Assembly (NCBI GenBank): GCA_020073215.1
Contig: JAIQFO010000031.1
Span: 1 to 59,746 of the forward strand
From: Terriglobia bacterium
Lineage (GTDB): Bacteria; Acidobacteriota; Terriglobia; Terriglobales; Acidobacteriaceae
Direction of reading: 5' to 3'
DNA: 59,746 bases
Below the pieces are notes generated by a model. That model made no database searches and was not told the DNA's origin. It worked only from the letters and a program-made list of their open reading frames with translations. Of this stretch, positions 44,818 to 55,012 are shown one piece after another. The translations under genes were made by a program, and so were the position numbers. How positions within the stretch are numbered: the first letter of the stretch is position 1; each line of letters opens with the position of its first letter.

Positions 44818-45987
44818 TTATCTGCCGGATCCGCTCCGGTCGACGGTTGAGAATTTGTAGGTCGTCTGCGTGCTGTACACCGAAGGCGGCCGCAGGATTA
44901 CCGACGGAAACGCCGGCTGATTCACGGCATCCGGGAAGTGCTGCGTCTCCAGGCAGAAACCGGAATGCTTCCCGTAGACGATCCCACGCTTGCCGGTGAG
45001 AGTTCCGTCGAGAAAGTTCCCCGAATAGAACTGCACTCCGGGTTCCGTCGTCCACACTTCCATCTTCCGGCCCGAAGCCGGATCTACAACGCTGGCCGCC
45101 AACTTGAGCTTGCCTCGGTCCGCGCTCAGCACGAAGTTGTGATCGTAACCGCCGGGGTCTCCCTTCATCTCCGCGATGTGCGCGCCGATGGCAACCGGAT
45201 GCGTGAAATCAAGCGGGGTACCTTTCACCAGCCGTATCTCGCCCGTCGGAATCAGGGTGGCGTCCACTGGGGTGTACTTCTCCGCGTTCAGTTGCAACAC
45301 TTCTCCCAGCACATCTATATTGCCGTCGAGGTTGAAATAGCTGTGATTGGTGAGATTGACGGGAGTCGCTTTGTCAGTCTTGGCCGTGTATTCCAGTTGC
45401 AATTCGTTGTTGTTGGTCAGCCGGTAGAGGACCGTTACCAGGAGGCGACCCGGGAAACCTTCGTCCCCGTCCGGGCTCTCGTAGGTAAAGCGAACCGCGG
45501 CGCCGTTCCGTTCATGAACCGGTTCCGCTTTCCACACCACGCGGCTCAAATCCTTCGCTCCACTATGCAGGCTATTAGGCGGATCGTTAATCTCCAGCGA
45601 ATATTCTTTTCCGTCGAGCGTGAACCTCCCCTTGGCAATGCGGTTCGCGACGCGTCCGACCGTGGCTCCGAACCAGGGATGTTTTCCGACGTAGCCCTGA
45701 AGATTGTCGAACCCGAGCACTACATCGCCGACTTTTCCGGATCGATCGGGAACCCACAGTTCGGTGAGGGTCGCGCCGTAGGTGATGACTTTGGCGATGG
45801 CGCCTTTGGCATTCTTCAGCGTGTACAGCTCAACTACCTTCCCGTCATCCAAGGTTCCAAACTTACTGGTCTCCACAGCCGCCTCCGAGCTTGATTTCGT
45901 ACGATTCGCGGCCCAAACCAGGCCCGGCGAAATAAAAATTAGGACGGTCAGCAGTAAGATTTTGCGGCCTACGTCGTTAACGTTCAT
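44818..45987 (-). CDS. galM: Exported aldose 1-epimerase (mutarotase)
   Basis: A 389-residue GalM-family enzyme that interconverts alpha and beta anomers of aldoses. Catalytic regions are present: NSLHSG (His), NHSYFNL (second His) and the C-terminal CLETQHFPDA (catalytic Glu). An N-terminal signal peptide (about 9-26, ILLLTVLIFISPGLVWAA) puts it in the periplasm, where it can prepare sugars for the sodium symporter encoded next. A GTAAACGTTTCC operator lies 60 bases upstream. Confidence 0.9.
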   Translation of the reverse strand: MNVNDVGRKILLLTVLIFISPGLVWAANRTKSSSEAAVETSKFGTLDDGKVVELYTLKNAKGAIAKVITYGATLTELWVPDRSGKVGDVVLGFDNLQGYVGKHPWFGATVGRVANRIAKGRFTLDGKEYSLEINDPPNSLHSGAKDLSRVVWKAEPVHERNGAAVRFTYESPDGDEGFPGRLLVTVLYRLTNNNELQLEYTAKTDKATPVNLTNHSYFNLDGNIDVLGEVLQLNAEKYTPVDATLIPTGEIRLVKGTPLDFTHPVAIGAHIAEMKGDPGGYDHNFVLSADRGKLKLAASVVDPASGRKMEVWTTEPGVQFYSGNFLDGTLTGKRGIVYGKHSGFCLETQHFPDAVNQPAFPSVILRPPSVYSTQTTYKFSTVDRSGSGR

Positions 45988-46405
45988 TGTGCCCCCGAAC
46001 TCCTGACTCGTGAAACGGCACCAGTGTAAACCCTATGACAAGCCAACGTAAACGTTTCCGTTACTATAAAGCAAGAACAGACTACGCCGCGCGGGCCGAT
46101 TTCAGTGTTAAGACAAACCCGTTCAGGTGCAAATGTGATACCGACATTTCCTGTAATTAAAAGTAACAATGAGGTTTACTAGCTTAGATCGACCTTGGTT
46201 CTCGGACCTTGAGTCATTGACAATCGTAGTCCAAAAGTGCCACAGTGTGTGCCGAGATGCTCAGCAGTTTAGCGGAATCGATTCCGAAACAGCGCCAGAT
46301 AAATTCCATTAGAGGGCGCCGCCTATGCCGCGAAGCGCTTGCATGCACTCTCGACGAATCGGAAACTCCTTGTTCAATGATCTGTAGTCTCGAGGTCTTC
46401 CTAAT
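45988..46405. other. Divergent intergenic region between galM and the GH31 gene
   Basis: This 418-base gap is less GC-rich than its surroundings. It contains the galM promoter/operator (46048-46068) and, on the plus strand, a TTGACA at 46215-46220 that could be part of a GH31 promoter, although no good -10 follows. I see no gene or RNA structure in it. Confidence 0.4.
46048..46068 (-). promoter_or_regulatory. -10 box and LacI-type operator of the galM-symporter-isomerase operon
   Basis: On the minus strand TATAGT (46068-46063) is followed at once by GTAAACGTTTCC (plus strand 46048-46059; 11 of 12 to GTAAACGTTTAC), so the operator would cover the transcription start, as at 34650 and 36879. 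No clear -35 box was seen. Confidence 0.6.
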
Positions 46406-48766
46406 ATGCTAGGCCAAAGAATCTTCCTTCCACGCTGGTTCCTAGTGGTGCTCTTCGTGGCCGGGTTCGTGTCGTCCGCGATTGCCCAATGGAAACCGAT
46501 GAACCCAGTGGTTGCGGTTCAGCCACAAGCCGATGGCGTGATCTTCAGCATGAAGTCCGGAACGCTTCGGCTGCAGATCTGCTCGGACTCGATTGTCCAC
46601 GTCGTCTATTCTCCGACATCCTCGTTCTCTCCGAGCCGTCCCGACCCCGTGGTCATCAAGAAGAATTGGCTAGCGAATCCGTGGACGATTCAGTCGAACG
46701 ACGAGGAAATCGCGCTTCTGACACCGAAGCTGAAGGTTACCATCACCCGCAAGGATGGGGCGATTACCTATCGCGACCTCGCTGGCAACCAACTCGTGCA
46801 GGAAGCAACCAGAACCCTCACTCCCGTGAAGGTCAACGGCGAAGACACGTATCGTGCCGAGTCGTTCGTCAATATCTACGGTTCACGCGAAGGCCTGTAC
46901 GGACTCGGACAGCATCAGGCCGGCGTCTGGAACTACCGCGGCGAATCGGTCGATATCTCGCAAGACAACACCAATATTTCCGTGCCCTTCCTGGTTTCAA
47001 GCAACGGCTACGGCATCTTCTGGAACAATGACTCGCGCAGCCGTTTCAACAACCGCTTCGCGAATTATCTCTACATCAGCTCCGAAGTCGCCGATGTCAT
47101 CGACTACTACTTCTTCTACGGCCCCGAACTCGACAAGGTCATTGCCAGCTACCGCGAACTCACCGGGCAGGCGCCCATGTTCGGCAAGTGGGCGTACGGT
47201 TTCTGGCAGTGCAAGAATCGCTACAAATCTCAGGAAGAAATCCTCGGCGTGGCGCAGAAATATCGTGCGCTCCACATCCCGGCCGACAACATTGTGCAGG
47301 ATTGGTTCTGGTGGAATCGCAAGGGAGAGTTCGTTTTCAACAAGAACTATCCCGATCCCAAGGGCATGGTGGACGAACTGCACCGCGAGAACTTCCACCT
47401 GATGATCTCGATCTGGCCATTCTTCGAGCCGGGCTCGGCCAGCTACGACTACATGAACAAGCAGGGATGGTTCATCGACAAGTTCAAGTTCGCGAAGCCG
47501 CCTTACCACACCGATGCCATGGCGGTGTATGACGCGACCAGCCCCGAGGCCCGCAAGTTCTACTGGGAGCAGGTCAACAAAGGCCTGTTCAGCATCGGCC
47601 TCGACGCCTGGTGGATGGATACAACCGAACCCGAGACCGAAGGCCAGGAAGAAAACATTCAGCTTGGTCACAAACTAGCGGCGGGGAGCGGCGATCGCTA
47701 CGTCAACCTCTATCCGATGTTGACGACCGGCGCAGTCTACGATGGACAGCGCCGCGCGTCGGAACAAAAACGTGTATTTATCTTGTCGCGATCTGCCTTT
47801 GCCGGCTCGCAGAGAAATGCGGTCACGGCCTGGTCGGGTGACATCAACTCCGACTGGTTCAGTTATCGCCGTCAGATTCCCGCCGGCTTGAACTTTGCTC
47901 TTTCCGGCATTCCCTATTGGACCACCGACATCGGTGGATTCGTCTTTGGCGACCCCGACGACCCAGCTTATCGAGAACTGTTCGTACGCTGGTTTCAGTT
48001 CGGAACATTCAACCCCATCCTGCGTGTCCATGGGACCCGCAAGACGGATCAGAACGAACTGTGGTCGTACGGTCTTGAGGTACAGAAGACACTGGTCAGC
48101 TTTGACCGTCTGCGCTATCGCTTGTTGCCCTACATCTACTCGCTGGCCTGGAAGACAACAAACGAAAGCTACACTCCGATGCGGCCCCTGGTGATGGACT
48201 TCCGCACCGATGTACGAGCGCAAAACACATGGGATGAGTTCATGTATGGCACGGCATTCCTGGTGAATCCGGTTACTGAGCCCGGAGCTACCAGCCGCCC
48301 AGTCTATCTGCCGCAGGCAAAGTGGTATGACTTTTGGAGCGGTGTTGCGGTTGATGGCGGACGCGAGATCACCGCTCAAGCTCCGCTCGACCGCCTCCCA
48401 CTTTACATCCGTGCCGGCTCCATCGTGCCGATGGGTCCCGATGTCGAGTGGTCCACGGAAAAGCCCGTAGACCCGATCGAGTTGCGCGTCTATCGCGGCG
48501 CCGATGGTGCCTTCACTCTTTATGAAGACGAAAATGACAACTACAACTACGAGAAAGGCGTCTACGCCACGATTGCTTTTCGCTGGGACGATGCCAACAA
48601 AACTCTGACCATTGGCGACCGGCAAGGCCAGTTTCCGGGAATGCTCGCGAGCCGGACGTTCCGTATTGTCTTCGTTGGCGAGAACCACGGAGTCGGCATT
48701 GCGCCCTCCGATCCTCCCGACAAAATAGTGAATTATTCCGGAAAGCAGATCATAGTGACTCCCTAG
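46406..48766 (+). CDS. Exported GH31 glycosidase, probably alpha-xylosidase
   Basis: A 786-residue GH31 enzyme with a signal peptide (1-28, ending SAIAQ). The catalytic nucleophile is Asp405 in WWMDTTEPE and the acid/base Asp479 in WSGDI. The KWAYGFWQCKNRY stretch and the WWMDTTEPE form resemble bacterial alpha-xylosidases (YicI/Xyl31 types) more than alpha-glucosidases. On xyloglucan oligosaccharides it would remove the non-reducing-end alpha-1,6-xylose. The gene begins a co-oriented run of three exported glycosidases (GH31, GH42, GH3). Confidence 0.9.
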   Translation: MLGQRIFLPRWFLVVLFVAGFVSSAIAQWKPMNPVVAVQPQADGVIFSMKSGTLRLQICSDSIVHVVYSPTSSFSPSRPDPVVIKKNWLANPWTIQSNDEEIALLTPKLKVTITRKDGAITYRDLAGNQLVQEATRTLTPVKVNGEDTYRAESFVNIYGSREGLYGLGQHQAGVWNYRGESVDISQDNTNISVPFLVSSNGYGIFWNNDSRSRFNNRFANYLYISSEVADVIDYYFFYGPELDKVIASYRELTGQAPMFGKWAYGFWQCKNRYKSQEEILGVAQKYRALHIPADNIVQDWFWWNRKGEFVFNKNYPDPKGMVDELHRENFHLMISIWPFFEPGSASYDYMNKQGWFIDKFKFAKPPYHTDAMAVYDATSPEARKFYWEQVNKGLFSIGLDAWWMDTTEPETEGQEENIQLGHKLAAGSGDRYVNLYPMLTTGAVYDGQRRASEQKRVFILSRSAFAGSQRNAVTAWSGDINSDWFSYRRQIPAGLNFALSGIPYWTTDIGGFVFGDPDDPAYRELFVRWFQFGTFNPILRVHGTRKTDQNELWSYGLEVQKTLVSFDRLRYRLLPYIYSLAWKTTNESYTPMRPLVMDFRTDVRAQNTWDEFMYGTAFLVNPVTEPGATSRPVYLPQAKWYDFWSGVAVDGGREITAQAPLDRLPLYIRAGSIVPMGPDVEWSTEKPVDPIELRVYRGADGAFTLYEDENDNYNYEKGVYATIAFRWDDANKTLTIGDRQGQFPGMLASRTFRIVFVGENHGVGIAPSDPPDKIVNYSGKQIIVTP

Positions 48767-48786
48767 TACCGTGACCGTGTGATTTG

Positions 48787-48890
48787 TAGTAGCGCCGCCG
48801 TCCCGGCGGCTGTCCGGTGGGCGTCTCGCCCGCCGCGCCGAGGGCGAGACGCCCTCGGGACAGCCGACAAGATGCCGGCGCTACGGTAGG
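48787..48890. repeat. Inverted pair of type A REP-like elements
   Basis: GTAGCGCCGCCGTCCCGGCGGCTGTCC... on the left faces ...GGGACAGCCGACAAGATGCCGGCGCTAC on the right, with CGCCGAGGGCGAGACGCCCTCGG between. The right half is the reverse complement of the element at 39806-39865. It lies between the GH31 and GH42 genes. Confidence 0.65.
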
Positions 48891-48930
48891 CATTAGGCGG
48901 TTACGGCACTAGTTTAACGAGGTGTCTGTG

Positions 48931-51024
48931 ATGACTTCTTCTCTTGCGCGTGCTCTGTCCTGTTTCGTGCTAGCTCTATCCCTACAGGCATCCGCCAAAA
49001 CTCCGACAGCGCAAGCCACCAGCGCCATCCCCACACAAATTCCCGGGCAGAACGCGATTCTCATGGGTGTTGCCTGGTACCCCGAGCAATGGCCCGAGTC
49101 GCGCTGGGAAGAGGATCTGCGCCTGATGGAAGCGGCCGACCTGAAAGTGGTGCGGATCGTCGAATTTGCCTGGAGCCGCATGGAGCCCTCCGAGGGCCAT
49201 TATGACTTTGACTGGCTGGAGCGCGCGATCTCCCTGGCCGCGAAGCATCACATCGTTTCTGTCCTGGGAACGCCGACGGCGACCCCGCCCGCCTGGCTGA
49301 CGCAGAAATATCCTGACACGCTGCGGGTGGAAGCGAATGGCCAACGTGTAACCCACGGCAACCGCGCGCATGCGTCAGCTACCTCGCCGCGCTATCGGGA
49401 ATTCTGCCGCCGCATTGCCGAGCAGATGGCGATGCGCTTTGGCCACAATCCCAACGTTGTTGGATGGCAGATCGACAATGAATATGGCTACGCCCTGATG
49501 TCGTACGACGACGTCACGCGCCAGCAATTTCAGGATTGGCTAAAAGCGAAATATAAAACTCTAAACAACCTGAATACGCACTGGGCGACTTCCTACTGGA
49601 GCCAGACTTATGACAACTGGGGAGAAATCCCGATCCCGATTGGTGAGCACAATCCCGGGCTGATGCTCGATTGGAAACACTTCGTCACCTATACCTGGTC
49701 CTCCTACCAGCAGAATCAGATCGACGTCATCCGCAGGCACGCCGACCCGCGCCAGTTCATTACCGGCAACCTCATGGGATTCTTCGATGGATTCGATCAC
49801 TACCCGATCACCGAACCGCTCACTTTCGCATCTTGGGACGACTATGTTGGCACAGGCCATGTGGACTCCGCCTACAACGGGCTCGCTCATGATCTGACGC
49901 GCGGCTTCAAGCGCCGGAACTTCTGGGTGATGGAGACCCAGCCCGGCGCGGTGAATTGGTCGCCGCTGAACAATTTTCTGAATCGAGGAGAGGCCCGTGC
50001 CATGGCGTGGCAAGCCATCGGTCACGGCGCCGACGGTGTCAACTATTGGCAGTGGCGCAGCGCGCTCAATGGGCAGGAGGAAATTCACGGCGTCCTCGTC
50101 GGGCCCGACGGGACTCCCGTGCCCTTCTACGACGAAGCCGCGCAGACGGCGCACGAGTTCGCAAAAGTTGAAAGCAGTTTCCGCGACACCGCGCCGGTCT
50201 CGCAGGTGGCGCTGCTCTACTCCTATGACAGCCACTGGGCCCTCCAGTTTCAGAAGCACACCGAAAAGTACGACGACATCGGATTGCTGAAGAGTTACTA
50301 CCGCGCCCTGCGGCAGATTTCGCAGTCGGTCGATGTAGTCAGCGCCTACGCTCCGCTTGATGGCTACAAACTGGTGGCCGCGCCCAGTCTGAACGTGCTC
50401 CCCAAGGATCTCGCGGACCATCTGCTGGAATATGTGCGCAATGGCGGACATCTAGTTCTCGGTCCGCGCTCCGGCATGAAAGATGAATTCAACGCTCTGT
50501 TGCCGCAGCGACAGCCGGGATTCCTGGTTGACGCCCTGGGTGCGCGTGTCGAGCAGTACTATGCGCTCGAAAAAGATGTTCCCGTCTCAGGCGCCTGGGG
50601 CAACGGACAAGCCAGCATCTGGGCTGAGCAACTAAAGAGCCAGGCTCCCGGCGACGAAGTGCTTCTGCGGTATGGCAAGAGTAACGGATGGCTCGACGAT
50701 CAGCCTGCCGTCATCACTCGCGCCTACGGCAAGGGCCGGATCACCTACGTCGGCGCCGTGCTCGACGACAAGCTGATGGCGGCGGCCACCGAATGGATGA
50801 CGCAGAAATCTGACGTCACGCCCGTGTTCGGCCCGGTGCCTGATGGCGTTGAGGTCAGCCGTCGCGTCGGTCCGGGCAAGCAAGTCTTCGTTTTCATCAA
50901 CTACGCGTCGGAAGGGCGCCGAGTCGTTCTGCCGCATTCGATGAAGCTTGTCCTTGACGGCAAGCAGGCTGACGCGGTCGAGTTGCCGTCGTATGGAGTC
51001 GCCGTTGCTCTCGATAGCCGCTGA
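48931..51024 (+). CDS. Exported GH42 beta-galactosidase
   Basis: A 697-residue enzyme from the ATG at 48931 (GAGG eight bases upstream; a GTG three codons earlier is less likely). Signal peptide 1-20. The GH42 TIM barrel begins with GVAWYPEQWP; the acid/base is Glu184 (WQIDNEYG) and the nucleophile Glu335 (WVMETQPG). A beta-sandwich and trimerisation-type glutamine-amidotransferase-like domain make up the C-terminal half. It would release galactose from xyloglucan or pectic side chains. Confidence 0.92.
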   Translation: MTSSLARALSCFVLALSLQASAKTPTAQATSAIPTQIPGQNAILMGVAWYPEQWPESRWEEDLRLMEAADLKVVRIVEFAWSRMEPSEGHYDFDWLERAISLAAKHHIVSVLGTPTATPPAWLTQKYPDTLRVEANGQRVTHGNRAHASATSPRYREFCRRIAEQMAMRFGHNPNVVGWQIDNEYGYALMSYDDVTRQQFQDWLKAKYKTLNNLNTHWATSYWSQTYDNWGEIPIPIGEHNPGLMLDWKHFVTYTWSSYQQNQIDVIRRHADPRQFITGNLMGFFDGFDHYPITEPLTFASWDDYVGTGHVDSAYNGLAHDLTRGFKRRNFWVMETQPGAVNWSPLNNFLNRGEARAMAWQAIGHGADGVNYWQWRSALNGQEEIHGVLVGPDGTPVPFYDEAAQTAHEFAKVESSFRDTAPVSQVALLYSYDSHWALQFQKHTEKYDDIGLLKSYYRALRQISQSVDVVSAYAPLDGYKLVAAPSLNVLPKDLADHLLEYVRNGGHLVLGPRSGMKDEFNALLPQRQPGFLVDALGARVEQYYALEKDVPVSGAWGNGQASIWAEQLKSQAPGDEVLLRYGKSNGWLDDQPAVITRAYGKGRITYVGAVLDDKLMAAATEWMTQKSDVTPVFGPVPDGVEVSRRVGPGKQVFVFINYASEGRRVVLPHSMKLVLDGKQADAVELPSYGVAVALDSR

Positions 51025-51030
51025 TGACCA

Positions 51031-51082
51031 TGTGGTGACGGGGCTTTGCCCCGTCCTAGCGGGGCGACGCCCCGCCACCACA
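51031..51082. repeat. REP-like element between GH42 and GH3
   Basis: TGTGGTG (51031-51037) and CACCACA (51076-51082) bracket two hairpins, ACGGGGC-TTT-GCCCCGT and GCGGGGCG-AC-GCCCCGC. It combines the CGGGGC/GCCCCG core of the type B element with another outer repeat. Confidence 0.6.
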
Positions 51083-51107
51083 CAAACATTTGTACTCGTG
51101 GGGATTG

Positions 51108-53315
51108 ATGAACGCACGACGATTAACCTTTGCCCTCGTTCTGCTGGCCGCGAGCCTCGCTTGGAGTCAGCAGTCTCAGTATCCTTTCCAAAATCCGAAC
51201 CTACCGGTTGAAGCTCGCATCAACAACATCCTCTCCCTGATGACCCTGGAAGAAAAGATCAGCGCACTCAGCACCTCTCCGGATGTACCGCGCCTGGGAA
51301 TTCACGGCTCCGGACACATCGAGGGTCTGCACGGCGTAGCCCTCGGCGGCCCCGGCGGCTGGGAGGGACGCGGGCTGAAGCCGCTGCCGACTACGCAGTT
51401 TCCGCAATCGGTAGGACTCGGCGAAACCTGGGATCCCGATCTGCTCGAAAAAGCCGCGGCCATTGAAGGTTACGAAGCCCGCTACATTTTCCAGAGCGAA
51501 AGCCAACATGCCACGAGCGAAGAGGGCGAGAGATACCGGCGAGAGGGGATCGTGATCCGCGCTCCCAACGCGGACCTGGCCCGCGACCCGCGCTGGGGCC
51601 GCAGCGAAGAATCCTACGGAGAAGACCCTTATCTGACCGGGACCATGACGGTGGCTTTCGTCCACGGCTTGCAGGGGAATGATCCTCACTATTGGCTTAC
51701 GGCCTCGCTCATGAAGCACTTCTTGGCCAACAGCAACGAAGACGGCCGCGGCGGTTCGTCTTCCAATTTTGACGAGCGCCTGCTGCGCGAATACTACTCC
51801 GTTCCATTCCGGATGGGCGTGATGGAGGGCGGTGCGCGCGCCTACATGACCGCCTACAACGCCTACAACGGAATTCCCATGGCCGCCCAACCCATCCTGC
51901 GCGACATGACCATGCAGGAATGGGGTTTCGACGGAATCATCTGCACCGATGCCGGCGCGCTGACCAACATGGTCACGGAGCACAAGTATTTCTCAGATAT
52001 CGACCAGGCAACGGCGGGCGCCATTCATGCGGGCATCAATCAATTTTTGGATAGGTATCGGGAGGGGACGGCCGGAGCAGTCGAGAAGAGACTGGTGAAT
52101 TTGTCAGAGATCGATGACAACCTTCGCGGCGTATACCGCGTGATGATCCGGCTGGGCCTGCTCGATCCGCCGGAACTCGTCCCCTACGCGAAGATCAAGG
52201 GACCTGCTCCGGCGTGGGACAACGAGGAGCACAAGGCCCTTGCCCGAAAGATCACCCAGGAATCGATTGTGCTGTTGAAGAATGTACCGGTGAAGAACGC
52301 GCAGCCGTTGCTCCCGCTCGATCGGACGAAGCTCAAGTCCGTGGCGGTGATCGGTCCCTATGCCGATCAAGTCGCGCTGGATTGGTACAGCGGAACGCCG
52401 CCGTACGCAGTAAGCTCGCTCGACGGAATCAAGAACAAGCTGGGCGCCGGGATCAAGTTAGCGTTCGCACATGACAATTCGTCGGGTGAGGCAGTAAAGA
52501 TCGCCCGCGCCGCCGACGTTGCCATCGTTGTGGTCGGAAACCATCCTACCTGCAACGCGGGCTGGGCCAAGTGTCCGCTGCCCAGCGATGGAAAAGAAGC
52601 CATCGACCGGAAATCCATCACGCTCGAGCAGGAAGAACTCGTCAAGCAGGTCCTGGCGGTGAATCCGAAAACCGTTGTCGTGCTGATCTCAAGTTTTCCC
52701 TTTGCCATCCAGTGGACTGAGGAGCATGTGCCCGCAATCGTCCACATGGCGCACAACAGCCAGGAGGAAGGGAACGCCTTGGCCGACGTGCTGTTTGGCG
52801 ACTACAATCCCGCGGGGCGGCTGGTGGTGACGTGGCCCATGTCGCTCGACCAGTTGCCGCCGATGATGGACTACGACATCCGGCACGGGCGCACTTACAT
52901 CTATTTCCGGCAGAAGCCGCTTTATCCGTTCGGTTATGGCCTGAGCTACACAACGTTTGCCTATTCCAATCTGCGGACGAACTCCGACCAACTGAAACGC
53001 GACGGCGAGATCACGGTGAGCGTCGAGGTTCGAAATACCGGATCGCGCGCGGGAGACGAAGTCGTGCAGATGTATGTGGCGCACGTGAACTCGAAAGTAG
53101 TCCGGCCAATCGAAGAACTGAAAGGATTCCAACGCGTCGCGCTACGGCCCGGCGAGACGAAAACGGTCCACTTGCCGATGAAAGCCAGCGCACTGGCGTA
53201 TTGGAATTCTGCCAAGGGAACTTTCGAAGTGGAGCCGGATCAGGTAAGCGTCAGGGTAGGGAGTTCTTCGGCGGACATCAAGCTGCAGCAGGTCGTCAAC
53301 GTGAGTACAGAGTAA
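51108..53315 (+). CDS. Exported GH3 glycosidase (beta-glucosidase or beta-xylosidase)
   Basis: A 735-residue GH3 enzyme starting at the ATG at 51108 (a TTG at 51090 is the farthest in-frame start). Signal peptide about 1-19. The (beta/alpha)8 domain has the RDPRWGR motif and the nucleophile Asp281 in IICTDAG, where many family members have SDW. The alpha/beta sandwich domain follows, and a C-terminal fibronectin-III-like domain (about 630-730) completes the standard architecture. It would cleave the cello-oligosaccharide backbone left after side-chain removal; beta-xylosidase activity is an alternative. Confidence 0.9.
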   Translation: MNARRLTFALVLLAASLAWSQQSQYPFQNPNLPVEARINNILSLMTLEEKISALSTSPDVPRLGIHGSGHIEGLHGVALGGPGGWEGRGLKPLPTTQFPQSVGLGETWDPDLLEKAAAIEGYEARYIFQSESQHATSEEGERYRREGIVIRAPNADLARDPRWGRSEESYGEDPYLTGTMTVAFVHGLQGNDPHYWLTASLMKHFLANSNEDGRGGSSSNFDERLLREYYSVPFRMGVMEGGARAYMTAYNAYNGIPMAAQPILRDMTMQEWGFDGIICTDAGALTNMVTEHKYFSDIDQATAGAIHAGINQFLDRYREGTAGAVEKRLVNLSEIDDNLRGVYRVMIRLGLLDPPELVPYAKIKGPAPAWDNEEHKALARKITQESIVLLKNVPVKNAQPLLPLDRTKLKSVAVIGPYADQVALDWYSGTPPYAVSSLDGIKNKLGAGIKLAFAHDNSSGEAVKIARAADVAIVVVGNHPTCNAGWAKCPLPSDGKEAIDRKSITLEQEELVKQVLAVNPKTVVVLISSFPFAIQWTEEHVPAIVHMAHNSQEEGNALADVLFGDYNPAGRLVVTWPMSLDQLPPMMDYDIRHGRTYIYFRQKPLYPFGYGLSYTTFAYSNLRTNSDQLKRDGEITVSVEVRNTGSRAGDEVVQMYVAHVNSKVVRPIEELKGFQRVALRPGETKTVHLPMKASALAYWNSAKGTFEVEPDQVSVRVGSSSADIKLQQVVNVSTE

Positions 53316-53319
53316 AGAG

Positions 53320-53386
53320 TCTCCTGCGGGGCATGCCCCGTCTCAATTGGCGGCGGGAGACGCGGCGAGCCGCGTCTCTACAGAGA
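53320..53386. repeat. Type B REP-like element between convergent GH3 and GH29 genes
   Basis: CGGGGC-AT-GCCCCG (53328-53341) and AGACGCGGC-GA-GCCGCGTCT (53359-53378) repeat the two-hairpin element at 38112-38152, including the CTCYRCAGA tail. It sits between convergent gene ends and may also act in transcription termination. Confidence 0.65.
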
Positions 53387-53392
53387 ACTCCC

Positions 53393-55012
53393 TTAGGGGC
53401 CAAGCACTCGCAACACGTAGGCATACTTGCCGGACGGCCATGCGGGAAGTTGCACACGCAAGCCATCTGGGTCCTGGCTCCACTTGAGCTTTGCCGCTGA
53501 TCCAAGCAAGTCGACGCTCTGAACTTTTCGCCCTGTGAGTGCGTTGCTGCCCAAGCTGTGAATCACCGCTTTTCCATCCGCCGGCCAACCCAGTTCGATG
53601 GCGTAGAGAGTCTCACCTTTGGTAGTGAAGCGAAAATCCTCAGAGGTGTACGGCTTCGCGTTCTTCTCGCGAAAAGCCCCGCCCTCAACTACGGTTGGTC
53701 CCTCTCCGTAGCGCGTCCACGGGCGGGTACCGTAAATGGCCTCGCCGTTCGCCTTGAGCCAAGCTCCCACCTCGCGGAGCACCTGTTCCACGGGCTCGGG
53801 AATGGTGCCATCAGGACGAGGGCCGACGTTCAAAAGCAGGTTGCCGTTCTTGCTCACCACATCGGCGAGCAGTTGAACGATAAACTCCGGAGACTTGAAC
53901 GTCTCGCCCTCGGCGTATCCCCAGGAGGCGTTGCTGATCGAAGTGTCGGTCTGCCAGTGCAGCGGGCGGATGTCGGACAACTGGCCGCGCTCCACATCGA
54001 GCGAGGCGGAATGTTCCTCGAAGGCTTCGTACTTGTAGTTGATGACCGCGCCCGTGCCCCGCGTGACGCCCTGGTTGTAGTAGAAGGCGGCAAAGCGCGC
54101 CAGACGATCGCGGAAGGAAGGCTGGCCGATCCACCAGTCAAAATAAATGAGGTCGGGATGATACTTCTCCACAATCTCGGCGGTACGCGCCAGCCAATCG
54201 TCCAGAAACTCGGGCGAAGTATAAGTCCAGTCTTCGTACACACGGTCTTCATATCCGGGCTTGACCAGGCGAAAATGCGCCGGTCCGTAGAAAGCTGCGT
54301 AGCGCGGATCGCTCACGTCGGAATCGAACCGGCGGCCGCCGTCGAAGAACCAGTCGTGCTCCGCGCGATGAGAAGATGCGCCGAGACGAAGGCCTTCGGC
54401 GCGAACCGCCGTTGCCAATTCTCCGAGCAGGTCGCGTTTGGGACCCATCTTACCCGCGCACCAATCCGTGAGGTTGGAGTCGTAGATCGGGAAGCCGTCA
54501 TGATGCTCAGCCACGGGCACCACGTATTTCGCGCCGGCTTCTCTAAACAGCCGGGCCCACGCGCGTGCATCAAAGTGTTCGGCTTTGAACATCGGAATGA
54601 AATCCTTGTAGCCGAACTTGCTCTGCGGTCCGTAAGTGGCGACGTGATGCTTGAATTCCGGTGAATCCGCTTGGTACATGTTGCGCGAATACCACTCATT
54701 GGCGAACGCCGGGACCGAGTACAGTCCCCAGTGAATAAAGATTCCAAACTTCGCGTCTTCATACCACTGGGGCGCTTGATATTTTTGCAACGATTCCCAA
54801 TCGCCTCGAAATGGCCCCTGCTGCACCTGCCGATCGACGTCTTTCAGGATCGCTGCACGCGCACCATCGTACTTGCTGTTCGCCTTTTGCCATGCACTCT
54901 CGATTGACGCAGGATCGGTCGCGGCAGTCTGAGCGACTACGGGCAGGTTCCAACCAGCCAGCATCGTCGCAAGCGCGAGCGTCCTCGTCAGAATCGCCGT
55001 GGGCAGTGTCAT
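53393..55012 (-). CDS. Exported GH29 alpha-L-fucosidase
   Basis: A 539-residue enzyme with signal peptide 1-27 (ending PVVAQ). The GH29 barrel opens with WYEDAKFGIFIHWGLYSVPA; the nucleophile is Asp292 in LIYFDWWIG. The EHHDGF stretch is also conserved. A C-terminal beta-sandwich domain (about 440-535) is present. It would release alpha-L-fucose from fucosylated xyloglucan side chains. Its start overlaps the stop of the GH116 gene by four bases (55009-55012), so both are one operon. Confidence 0.92.
   Translation of the reverse strand: MTLPTAILTRTLALATMLAGWNLPVVAQTAATDPASIESAWQKANSKYDGARAAILKDVDRQVQQGPFRGDWESLQKYQAPQWYEDAKFGIFIHWGLYSVPAFANEWYSRNMYQADSPEFKHHVATYGPQSKFGYKDFIPMFKAEHFDARAWARLFREAGAKYVVPVAEHHDGFPIYDSNLTDWCAGKMGPKRDLLGELATAVRAEGLRLGASSHRAEHDWFFDGGRRFDSDVSDPRYAAFYGPAHFRLVKPGYEDRVYEDWTYTSPEFLDDWLARTAEIVEKYHPDLIYFDWWIGQPSFRDRLARFAAFYYNQGVTRGTGAVINYKYEAFEEHSASLDVERGQLSDIRPLHWQTDTSISNASWGYAEGETFKSPEFIVQLLADVVSKNGNLLLNVGPRPDGTIPEPVEQVLREVGAWLKANGEAIYGTRPWTRYGEGPTVVEGGAFREKNAKPYTSEDFRFTTKGETLYAIELGWPADGKAVIHSLGSNALTGRKVQSVDLLGSAAKLKWSQDPDGLRVQLPAWPSGKYAYVLRVLGP

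Noticed and set aside
53558..54664. 368-codon plus-strand frame opposite the fucosidase
   Set aside because: Antisense shadow of the GH29 gene, with no independent start signals or family similarity.
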